Assembly (NCBI GenBank): GCA_002331485.1
Contig: DCYS01000013.1
Location: forward strand, 1 to 9,189
Origin: Flavobacteriales bacterium UBA2104
GTDB taxonomy: Bacteria > Bacteroidota > Bacteroidia > Flavobacteriales_D > Crocinitomicaceae
Reading direction: 5' to 3'
DNA: 9,189 bases
In this document: piece by piece, positions 1 to 6,208 of the stretch
Layout of the letters: each line of letters starts with the position of its first letter
Numbering within the stretch: the first letter of the stretch is position 1
Program-made: the position numbers and the translations under genes
Notes under the pieces: model-generated
Databases searched by the model: none
The model's input: the letters and a program-made list of their open reading frames with translations, nothing else
Told to the model about the DNA's origin: nothing

Positions 1-26
1 TTGAAAAAGTTTCGGATGAATGTGCT

Positions 27-740
27 CTAAAAGGTAAGTGGCACCTCGATCGCTAGTAAAGTTGTTGACTCATCAAATGAAATGTTGAGTTGCTCTACAT
101 CCCAAAAACCACCGGCATCTCTTTTACCAAGCTTATGATCTCCTATTGATATCGCTCCTTCCAACACGAAGAAATATACTCCATGGCTCTTGCCTTTTAT
201 CCTATAATCGGAAGATGTATTCTTCTCGAATTGGGTTAAGTACATCCTTGCATCCTGATGAATCCATTGCTTGTTGTGATCACTCTTAGGACCAACGATC
301 TCATTCCATTCACCCTCTGAAGAAATGGTATCAATTTTACCCTGACCATATCTAGGTTCTACACCTTGTTGATTGGGTATGATCCAGATCTGTAGGAATG
401 CACAATCTTCAGTTTTACTTGCATTCATCTCACTGTGTACTATGCCTGTTCCAGCACTCATGACTTGAACTTCTCCATGGCGGATCACTCCTTTATTACC
501 CATCGAGTCCTCATGTTTAAGATCTCCTTCTAATGGAATGGAAATGATCTCCATATTTTCATGCGGATGTTTTCCAAAACCGGTTCCTGGGGCAATACGG
601 TCATCATTGAGTACACGAAGCGCACCAAAATTCATTTTTTCTGGATTGTAATAGTTCGCAAAACTGAAAGAGTGATGAGAATTGAGCCATCCATGATTTG
701 CATGACCTCGTTCTTCTGCACGGTGTATTGTAGCGTTCAT
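27..740 (-). CDS. Pirin family protein (YhhW-like bicupin)
   Basis: A 237-residue pirin-family protein, close in length to E. coli YhhW (about 231 aa). The N-terminal cupin is well conserved: it opens with HRAEERGHANHGWLNSHHSF and carries the metal ligands H58 and H60 (in HPHEN) plus H102 and E104 (in GIVHSEMN), equivalent to the iron-binding residues of human pirin. The C-terminal half is the second, metal-free cupin-like domain. Family knowledge: some bacterial members show quercetin 2,3-dioxygenase activity in vitro and others act as redox-sensing regulators; the physiological substrate here cannot be told. It should be cytoplasmic, with no signal peptide. I start it at the ATG at 740: an in-frame start exists at 761, but the seven extra residues precede the conserved beginning and overlap a promoter-like TATCTTTG. 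It is divergent from yidD. Family call is near certain; function is open. Confidence 0.93.
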   Translation of the reverse strand: MNATIHRAEERGHANHGWLNSHHSFSFANYYNPEKMNFGALRVLNDDRIAPGTGFGKHPHENMEIISIPLEGDLKHEDSMGNKGVIRHGEVQVMSAGTGIVHSEMNASKTEDCAFLQIWIIPNQQGVEPRYGQGKIDTISSEGEWNEIVGPKSDHNKQWIHQDARMYLTQFEKNTSSDYRIKGKSHGVYFFVLEGAISIGDHKLGKRDAGGFWDVEQLNISFDESTTLLAIEVPLTF

Positions 741-750
741 TTTTTTTATA

Positions 751-781
751 CAAAGATACAAAATATACCTAGGTAAATAAA
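751..781 (-). promoter_or_regulatory. Putative Bacteroidota promoter for the pirin gene
   Basis: On the minus strand TATCTTTG (751-758) fits the Bacteroidota -7 consensus TAnnTTTG. Nineteen bases upstream lies TTTA (778-781), one mismatch from the -33 TTTG. Transcription would start about 4 nt past the -7 element, giving a leader of only about 7 nt before the ATG at 740. There is no Shine-Dalgarno; the bases before the ATG are A-rich, as is common in this phylum. Confidence 0.5.
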
Positions 782-785
782 ATAG

Positions 786-813
786 TTTGACTGTATGATT
801 ATGAGTAACTTTG
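786..813 (+). promoter_or_regulatory. Putative Bacteroidota promoter for yidD
   Basis: TTTG (786-789), a 16-nt gap, then TAACTTTG (806-813), which fits TAnnTTTG exactly. The spacer is slightly shorter than the usual 17-23. Only four bases separate the -7 element from the GTG start at 818, so the transcript is predicted to be leaderless. The element lies back to back with the pirin promoter. Confidence 0.5.
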
Positions 814-817
814 TAAC

Positions 818-1060
818 GTGATCTGGTTAAAACGCATAATACAATTTCCTTTTATCCTTCTAATAAAGATTTATCAATGGATAATCAGTCCATTGACGCC
901 TGCGGCATGCCGATATAATCCTACTTGTTCTGTTTATTCTATTGAGGCCATTAAAGAGTGGGGCGTTTTAAAAGGTGGTTGGCTCGCCATAAAAAGAATA
1001 AGCTCTTGCCATCCATGGGGTGGTTTCGGGGATGATCCTGTTCCAAGAAAGAAGAAATGA
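818..1060 (+). CDS. yidD: Membrane protein insertion efficiency factor YidD
   Basis: An 80-residue protein with the full YidD signature: an N-terminal amphipathic/hydrophobic stretch, YQWIISPLTPAACRYNPTCS (residues about 19-38), then EAIKEWGVLKGGWLAIKR and the C-terminal CHPWGGFGDDPVP with a basic tail. The three conserved cysteines (two in CRYNPTC, one in CHP) are present. Known role: a small inner-membrane-associated protein that assists YidC-dependent insertion of membrane proteins. In many bacteria it sits in the rpmH-rnpA-yidD-yidC cluster; here it stands alone, as it often does in Bacteroidota. It starts with GTG; no in-frame ATG occurs nearby and the family's N-terminus begins here. 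No ribosome binding site is visible. No terminator is obvious after the TGA. Confidence 0.93.
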   Translation: MIWLKRIIQFPFILLIKIYQWIISPLTPAACRYNPTCSVYSIEAIKEWGVLKGGWLAIKRISSCHPWGGFGDDPVPRKKK

Positions 1061-1106
1061 TGAATTGACCCTACGTGACAATTTATAAGTAGTCTTAAAC
1101 AATAAT

Positions 1107-1137
1107 TTAGGCAAGTCTAAAAATAAGATTATATTTG
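1107..1137 (+). promoter_or_regulatory. Putative promoter of the TonB receptor-thioredoxin operon
   Basis: TATATTTG (1130-1137) fits TAnnTTTG, and TTAG (1107-1110) lies 19 nt upstream, one mismatch from TTTG. The predicted start is near 1141, leaving a leader of about 27 nt to the ATG at 1168. An in-frame TTG at 1135 lies inside this box, which argues against using it as the start codon. Confidence 0.5.
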
Positions 1138-1167
1138 CATAAAATATTTAATTGGACAAGTAGAAAT

Positions 1168-3450
1168 ATGCATAAAGCAATATTGGTCATACTTATACTT
1201 CTTTCTTCAATAATCGGGGTTTCTCAGAATACGTTGAGAGGTAAAGTTATCGATGAAGATGACAATCCAATTCCTTTTGTTGATCTCATCATACCTGAAT
1301 TGGATCGAGGTGTATCCACAGATATTAAAGGAGAATTTGAGATCACTGATCTGTCAAAAGAAAAGTTTTTGATCATAACGCGTTCTACGGATTATTTAGC
1401 GGATAGTATTCGAGTTGATCTTAGTAAAAATGACATGCTAGAGATTACCCTCACATCTATGTTTAGTGAATTTGATGAGGTTGTGATATCAGGCACAATG
1501 CGATCAGTTCGAAAGTCGGATAGTCCAGTTCCAGTTGAGGTTTATGATAAGAAGTTCTTTAAAGCAAATCCTACTTCATCTGTATTTGAATCGCTACAAA
1601 CTGTGAATGGAGTGCGCCCTCAGATCAATTGTAGTGTCTGTAATACTGGAGATATTCATATTAATGGTTTGGAAGGTCCTTACACCATGATATTGATTGA
1701 TGGAATGCCGATTGTCAGTGGACTTGCAACTGTATATGGTTTGAGTGGAATTCCTCAATCTCTCATTGAAAGAGTGGAAATAGTTAAAGGTCCTGCATCA
1801 TCTTTATATGGATCGGAGGCTGTTGGAGGATTAATAAATGTTATTACAAAGTCACCATCAACGGCACCTAAGTTCTCTGCAGATGTCTTTACAACTTCCT
1901 GGTTGGAAACCAATGTTGATCTGGGATATCGTTTTTCTCTAGGTGATAAAGTAACGTCAATAATTGGAGCAAATTATTTTAACTACAGTAATCCTATCGA
2001 TAACAATAATGATGGATTCACGGATGTAACATTGCAAGATCGATTTTCAATTTTCAATAAATGGAATTTCAAACGTCGATCGGGTAAGTTATTCTCTCTT
2101 GCTGCACGATATGTTTATGAAGATCGATGGGGAGGTCAAATGAATTGGACACCGGAGTTTAGAGGAGGAAATGAAGTGTATGGAGAGAGTATTTATACTA
2201 GTCGATTTGAACTTTTTGGAGCGTATCAACTTCCATTAGAAGAAAAGGTAATACTCACGTTTAGTGGAAATACACACGATCAAAATTCTGTATATGGTGA
2301 TCTAAATTATCAAGGATTACAGAACGTAGGGTTTTCTCAACTTACATGGTATAAAGATCTTGCTCAGCATCATTTTACTTCTGGAGTTGCTCTTAGATAT
2401 ACCTATTACGATGACAATACGACTGCAACAGAAGAGGTCTCAGGCTCCACTACTATTAATGCCCCATCTGAGATCTATCTGCCAGGAATATTTGTTCAGG
2501 ATGAAATAAAATTCAATAAGAAAAATACTCTTTTACTCGGTGCTAGATATGATTACAATTCGGTACACGGATCCATTTTTACACCTCGAGTAAATTATAA
2601 ATGGATGTCGGAAAACCGGAAAAACACCTTGAGACTTAGTGCTGGGTCAGGATATCGTGTAGCTAATGTCTTTACTGAAGATCATGCTGCACTTACAGGT
2701 TCTAGAGATGTTATGTTCCTTGATGACCTACAGCCAGAGACTTCATGGAACGGAAACATTAATTTTGTAAAGAAAGTCAGAACTCGATCTGAGTTATATC
2801 TATCGTTTGATGCTTCTTTATTCTATACCTATTTCTCTAACAAGATCATTCCTGATTATGATGCAGATCAAACGCTGATCATATATCAAAATCTAGACGG
2901 ATATGCTGTTTCTCAAGGAGCTTCATTGAATATTGATATCAATTACAAGAATTTATCCGGTAGAGTGGGAGGAACACTAATGGATGTAGCCAGTTATGAA
3001 AATGGTATTCGTGAAAGACAGGAGTTCCAGGAACGGTATACAATGACATGGAACCTGGGATATAATCTCCCAGGAATTGGAACGAAAATTGAATATACTG
3101 GAAACCTGTATGGACCAATGGAGCTGCCATTATTGAGTGAGCTGGATCCTAGACAACAGTTTTCTGATCCGTGGAGTATTCAGAATATACAGGTAACGAA
3201 ATCGTTCAAAAATGGATTAGAGATCTATGGTGGAGTTAAAAATCTATTGGATTGGACACCGAATAGGAATAATCCATTTATAATTGCTCGAGCTCATGAT
3301 CCTTTTGATGAAAATGTAGATTTTGATGCAGAAGGTAATGTTATACCTACAGCGGAAAATCCGTATGCATTAACCTTTGATCCGGCATATGTATATGGAC
3401 CGAATCAGACAAGACGATTCTTCCTTGGATTACGTTATACATTGAAATGA
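1168..3450 (+). CDS. TonB-dependent outer membrane receptor with a CxxC plug
   Basis: A 760-residue TonB-dependent receptor of the CirA/FecA-like type. Order: signal peptide (residues 1 to about 20, cleavage near GVSQ-N); carboxypeptidase-regulatory-like beta domain (about 22-100, with GKVIDEDDNPIPFVDL); a candidate TonB box around DEVVISG; plug (about 120-235) with INGLEGPYTMILIDGMPI and RVEIVKGPASSLYGSEAVGG; then a 22-strand-type barrel ending in FLGLRYTLK. It would import a large scarce ligand across the outer membrane using TonB-ExbBD energy; the ligand cannot be deduced. The protein has only two cysteines, C155 and C158, in a CSVC motif within the plug just before GDIHINGLEG. I start at ATG 1168, since it directly precedes the signal peptide; an in-frame TTG at 1135 falls in a promoter element. 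It overlaps the following thioredoxin gene by 4 nt. The family call is very safe. Confidence 0.95.
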   Translation: MHKAILVILILLSSIIGVSQNTLRGKVIDEDDNPIPFVDLIIPELDRGVSTDIKGEFEITDLSKEKFLIITRSTDYLADSIRVDLSKNDMLEITLTSMFSEFDEVVISGTMRSVRKSDSPVPVEVYDKKFFKANPTSSVFESLQTVNGVRPQINCSVCNTGDIHINGLEGPYTMILIDGMPIVSGLATVYGLSGIPQSLIERVEIVKGPASSLYGSEAVGGLINVITKSPSTAPKFSADVFTTSWLETNVDLGYRFSLGDKVTSIIGANYFNYSNPIDNNNDGFTDVTLQDRFSIFNKWNFKRRSGKLFSLAARYVYEDRWGGQMNWTPEFRGGNEVYGESIYTSRFELFGAYQLPLEEKVILTFSGNTHDQNSVYGDLNYQGLQNVGFSQLTWYKDLAQHHFTSGVALRYTYYDDNTTATEEVSGSTTINAPSEIYLPGIFVQDEIKFNKKNTLLLGARYDYNSVHGSIFTPRVNYKWMSENRKNTLRLSAGSGYRVANVFTEDHAALTGSRDVMFLDDLQPETSWNGNINFVKKVRTRSELYLSFDASLFYTYFSNKIIPDYDADQTLIIYQNLDGYAVSQGASLNIDINYKNLSGRVGGTLMDVASYENGIRERQEFQERYTMTWNLGYNLPGIGTKIEYTGNLYGPMELPLLSELDPRQQFSDPWSIQNIQVTKSFKNGLEIYGGVKNLLDWTPNRNNPFIIARAHDPFDENVDFDAEGNVIPTAENPYALTFDPAYVYGPNQTRRFFLGLRYTLK

Positions 3451-3923
3451 AATGCCACATAGCCATATTGATTATTATTTTGTGTTCTTCATTCTGTGTA
3501 AAGGCGCAAGATCCTTTAGATGGGACTAAGGATATTGATAGTTTGCTTGCCTTGGATGAAAGACCTGTGATCTTGTTCTTCTCAGCAGATTGGTGTAAAT
3601 TCTGTGCTCATATGAGCTCCTCTTTTGATGATATAAAAGACAGTACGATGCTTTTGGAAAAGGACTTTTACTTGGTGAAAGTTGACGAAAAGGAGACGAA
3701 TGCGATCAAGTTGTATGGGAAACAGCATGAATATGTGCCACGAGGTATTGATGTAGGTGAGCATGAGCTCACAAAACAGTACGCAATGAAAGAAGGAGAA
3801 CTAGCTTATCCCACCACAATCATACTGTGGAGAGACGAGAAGGTTTTCTCAGTAAATTCTGTAATGTCTACTGAACGGATCTATCGTGTACTCAACGAAG
3901 TCAAGAACATCACATCGAATTAA
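3447..3923 (+). CDS. Exported thioredoxin-fold protein
   Basis: A 158-residue protein with a signal peptide (MK, then a hydrophobic run, cleavage likely after KA at residue 20) followed by one thioredoxin domain. The active site is W49-C50-K-F-C53 in FFSADWCKFC; the cis-proline is P122 in AYPTT. The region between holds an insertion (about residues 85-112) rich in charged residues. The resolving-pair sequence KF differs from the GP of cytoplasmic thioredoxins and resembles other periplasmic thioredoxin-like reductases. Cysteines 3, 13 and 17 lie in the signal peptide, and none has a good lipobox, so a soluble periplasmic protein is favoured. Its ATG lies within the receptor's last codons (ATGA overlap), which predicts translational coupling. 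Inference: it keeps the receptor's CSVC pair, or the receptor's cargo, in the right redox state. Its 3' end overlaps the converging DUF2256 gene by 4 nt. Confidence 0.88.
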   Translation: MKCHIAILIIILCSSFCVKAQDPLDGTKDIDSLLALDERPVILFFSADWCKFCAHMSSSFDDIKDSTMLLEKDFYLVKVDEKETNAIKLYGKQHEYVPRGIDVGEHELTKQYAMKEGELAYPTTIILWRDEKVFSVNSVMSTERIYRVLNEVKNITSN

Positions 3924-4054
3924 CGATTTTTTTGTGATCGACATCTTTTAGAGCAATATTTAACTTCATCCCAGTTTTTCTCCCACTTTTTTCTCCATGT
4001 AAATGGTCGACCGCAAACCGGACAAATTTTCTCTGGAAGTTCGCGTTTTGTCAT
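3920..4054 (-). CDS. DUF2256 small zinc-ribbon protein
   Basis: A 44-residue reading frame, easily missed because of its size. It begins MTKRELPEKICPVCGRPFTW, continues RKKWEKNWDEVKYCSKRCRS and ends QKNR. This fits DUF2256: a basic start, LP.K.CPVCGRPF.WRKKW, W..VKYCS.RCR and a basic tail. C11, C14, C34 and C38 form a CxxC...CxxxC set that should bind one zinc. The molecular function is not known. From memory, DUF2256 genes in other bacteria are often next to photolyase/cryptochrome genes; none is in this window. The frame converges on the thioredoxin gene, with the two stop codons overlapping around TTAA at 3920-3923. The match of sequence, length and cysteine pattern makes a chance frame very unlikely. 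I see no TAnnTTTG box upstream. Confidence 0.88.
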   Translation of the reverse strand: MTKRELPEKICPVCGRPFTWRKKWEKNWDEVKYCSKRCRSQKNR

Positions 4055-4069
4055 ATTTCAATAGAACCG

Positions 4070-4083
4070 TTTTCAATTGAAAA
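4070..4083. repeat. 14-bp perfect palindrome between DUF2256 and hutU
   Basis: TTTTCAATTGAAAA is a perfect 14-bp inverted repeat, 16 bp upstream of the DUF2256 start and about 29 bp upstream of the hutU -33 element. It could be a regulator binding site for either divergent gene. It is also the kind of AT-rich palindrome that arises by chance in low-GC DNA, so the assignment is weak. Confidence 0.3.
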
Positions 4084-4111
4084 TGTTTATCTCACATGTT
4101 CATAATAATAG

Positions 4112-4140
4112 TTGCGAGTACGTACAATTCATTATTTTTG
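4112..4140 (+). promoter_or_regulatory. Putative hutU promoter
   Basis: TTG (4112-4114), 18 nt, then TATTTTTG (4133-4140), an exact match to TAnnTTTG. The predicted start is near 4144, for a leader of about 15 nt before the ATG at 4159. An 8-bp palindrome GTACGTAC (4118-4125) lies in the spacer; its meaning is unclear. Confidence 0.55.
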
Positions 4141-4158
4141 TAAAAATCGATTTTCAGT

Positions 4159-6153
4159 ATGACATTAGAAGAAATTCAGAAAGACATTCAAACAGGAATT
4201 CCATCGAGTGTTCCACCCAAGAAAGCGTATGATCCAAATGTAAATCACGCACCGAAACGAAAGAAGATCTTAACTAAGGAAGAAGAGAAGTTAGCCTTGC
4301 GAAATGCATTGAGGTATTTTCCAAAAGAGCAACATGCTGAATTGCTTGAAGATTTTAAAGAAGAACTGAAGGAATACGGTCGAATTTATATGTACCGTTA
4401 TCGTCCGGATTACAAATTGCACGCCAGAAACATCAAAGATTATCCAGGTAACTGTGATCAGGCAAAGGCTATTATGCTGATGATCCACAATAATCTTGAT
4501 TATGCGGTAGCACAACATCCACACGAGTTGATCACTTATGGAGGAAATGGAGCTGTTTTTCAGAATTGGGCTCAGTATCGATTAGCGATGAAATACTTGT
4601 CAGAAATGACAGATGAGCAAACGTTGGTTATGTATTCTGGTCACCCTATGGGACTATTCCCTTCACATAAAGATGCTCCTAGAGTTGTGGTAACGAATGG
4701 AATGATGATCCCAAATTACTCATCACAGGATGATTGGGAGAAATATAATGCATTGGGTGTTACTCAGTATGGTCAAATGACTGCTGGTTCTTACATGTAT
4801 ATTGGTCCTCAAGGAATTGTTCACGGAACTACGATCACCGTTTTAAATGCTGGACGTAAGATCGCTAAAGATGGAGAAGGACTTGCAGGAAAACTGTTTG
4901 TTACTGCCGGACTAGGCGGAATGTCAGGAGCTCAACCAAAAGCGGGTAACATTGCAGGTTGTGTTTCAGTAACCGCTGAGATCAATCCTAAGGCAACTGA
5001 AACGCGTCACTCTCAAGGTTGGGTTGATGAAGTTATTGCTGATCTTGACGAATTAGTAACAAGAGTAAATCAAGCTAAAGAGAATAAAGAGGTCGTTTCG
5101 ATCGCCTACCAGGGGAATATTGTAGATGTTTGGGAGAAGTTTGATGAAGAGAACGTTTATATTGATCTTGGTTCAGATCAGACATCGTTGCATAACCCAT
5201 GGGCAGGAGGATACTACCCTGTTGGGTATACGTTGGAAGAGTCTAATGAAATGATGGCCAACGACCCTGAAAAGTTCAAAGAAAAAGTTCAGGAATCGCT
5301 CAGAAGACATGCGTCAGCAGTGAATAAGCATACAGCAAAAGGAACATATTTCTTCGATTATGGAAATGCCTTCCTACTAGAAGCTTCAAGAGCTGGAGCT
5401 GATATCATGGCTGAGAATGGAATTGATTTTAAATATCCTTCTTACGTTCAGGATATCATGGGACCGATGTGTTTTGATTACGGTTTTGGTCCATTCAGAT
5501 GGGTTTGTGCTTCAAATGATCCTGCAGATCTTCAGAAAACTGATGATATTGCTTGTCAAGTTCTCGAAAAGATCAAGGAAAATAGTCCTGCTGAGATCCA
5601 ACAGCAAATGGCAGATAATATTCAATGGATCAAAGGGGCTCAAGAAAATAAATTGGTAGTTGGTTCTCAAGCGAGAATCTTATATGCTGATGCTGAAGGT
5701 AGAATGAAGATCGCTGAGGCATTCAATAATGCGATCGCTGCAGGTGAGATTGGGCCAGTTGTACTTGGTCGAGATCATCATGACGTCTCTGGAACAGATT
5801 CACCTTTTAGAGAGACTTCTAATATCTATGACGGTTCTATGTTTACAGCTGATATGGCAATCCAAAATGTAATTGGTGATAGCTTTAGAGGTGCGACCTG
5901 GGTTTCTATCCACAATGGTGGAGGAGTAGGTTGGGGAGAAGTGATCAATGGTGGATTCGGAATGTTACTAGACGGTTCGAAAGAAGCTGATCGCAGACTC
6001 AAAATGATGTTGCATTGGGATGTGAATAATGGAATCGCTCGAAGAAACTGGGCGAGAAATGAAGGTGCGATCTTCGCTATCAAAAGAGCAATGGAAGTTG
6101 AACCAAGATTAAAGGTGACGATTCCGAACCTTGTTGATGATGATTTGTTATAA
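4159..6153 (+). CDS. hutU: Urocanate hydratase (urocanase), long form
   Basis: A 664-residue urocanase, which converts trans-urocanate plus water to 4-imidazolone-5-propanoate, the second step of histidine degradation, using tightly bound NAD+ as an electrophile. Visible landmarks: QNWAQYRLAMKYLSEM, MYSGHPMGLFPSH, the glycine-rich NAD-binding segment GLGGMSGAQPKAG (251-263), ETRHSQGWVDEV, DQTS (340-343), GPMCFDYGFGPFRWVC (C438 is the likely counterpart of the nucleophilic cysteine of the Pseudomonas enzyme; GPFRW 444-448) and HNGGGVGWGE (585-594). Pseudomonas and Bacillus HutU are about 555 aa; the extra length matches the longer form seen in Bacteroidota and animals. It is cytoplasmic. It has its own promoter and terminator, and no hutH, hutI, hutG or hutC lies in the window, so it looks monocistronic. 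The ATG follows an AT-rich leader without a Shine-Dalgarno. Confidence 0.96.
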   Translation: MTLEEIQKDIQTGIPSSVPPKKAYDPNVNHAPKRKKILTKEEEKLALRNALRYFPKEQHAELLEDFKEELKEYGRIYMYRYRPDYKLHARNIKDYPGNCDQAKAIMLMIHNNLDYAVAQHPHELITYGGNGAVFQNWAQYRLAMKYLSEMTDEQTLVMYSGHPMGLFPSHKDAPRVVVTNGMMIPNYSSQDDWEKYNALGVTQYGQMTAGSYMYIGPQGIVHGTTITVLNAGRKIAKDGEGLAGKLFVTAGLGGMSGAQPKAGNIAGCVSVTAEINPKATETRHSQGWVDEVIADLDELVTRVNQAKENKEVVSIAYQGNIVDVWEKFDEENVYIDLGSDQTSLHNPWAGGYYPVGYTLEESNEMMANDPEKFKEKVQESLRRHASAVNKHTAKGTYFFDYGNAFLLEASRAGADIMAENGIDFKYPSYVQDIMGPMCFDYGFGPFRWVCASNDPADLQKTDDIACQVLEKIKENSPAEIQQQMADNIQWIKGAQENKLVVGSQARILYADAEGRMKIAEAFNNAIAAGEIGPVVLGRDHHDVSGTDSPFRETSNIYDGSMFTADMAIQNVIGDSFRGATWVSIHNGGGVGWGEVINGGFGMLLDGSKEADRRLKMMLHWDVNNGIARRNWARNEGAIFAIKRAMEVEPRLKVTIPNLVDDDLL

Positions 6154-6182
6154 ATGAGAACAACAACAATTATACTAGGAGG

Positions 6183-6208
6183 CCAGGGCGAAAGCCCTGG
6201 TTTTTTTT
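6183..6208 (+). terminator. Intrinsic terminator of hutU
   Basis: A perfect 7-bp stem CCAGGGC/GCCCTGG (6183-6189 and 6194-6200) closed by a GAAA tetraloop and followed at once by eight T (6201-6208). It lies 30 nt after the hutU stop. The T run overlaps the stop codon of the converging transporter gene (6207-6209). Read on the minus strand the hairpin has no T tract, so it should be strong only for hutU transcripts. Confidence 0.93.

Noticed and set aside
1..30. Plus-strand frame reading nine codons to a TAA at 28-30, possibly the tail of an upstream gene
   Set aside because: Too short to recognise any family, and it overlaps the end of the pirin gene; an upstream gene end cannot be supported from nine residues.
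561..776. Plus-strand open frame of 71 codons
   Set aside because: It lies antisense within the pirin gene and its divergent control region, with no recognisable protein features; it is a shadow of the real gene.
3447..3509. Lipoprotein signal in the exported thioredoxin because of cysteines 13 and 17
   Set aside because: The residue before each cysteine is Leu or Phe, which does not fit a lipobox; cleavage after KA at residue 20 by signal peptidase I is more likely.
4118..4125. GTACGTAC palindrome in the hutU promoter spacer as an operator
   Set aside because: Only 8 bp, no second copy, and no match to the HutC-type operator I know of; chance occurrence is the simpler explanation.
5826..6083. 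Minus-strand frame of 85 codons inside hutU, and similar frames inside the receptor, thioredoxin and MutS-like genes (for example 2939-3130, 3582-3764, 8016-8306)
   Set aside because: All are antisense to strongly conserved coding sequence and show no family resemblance.
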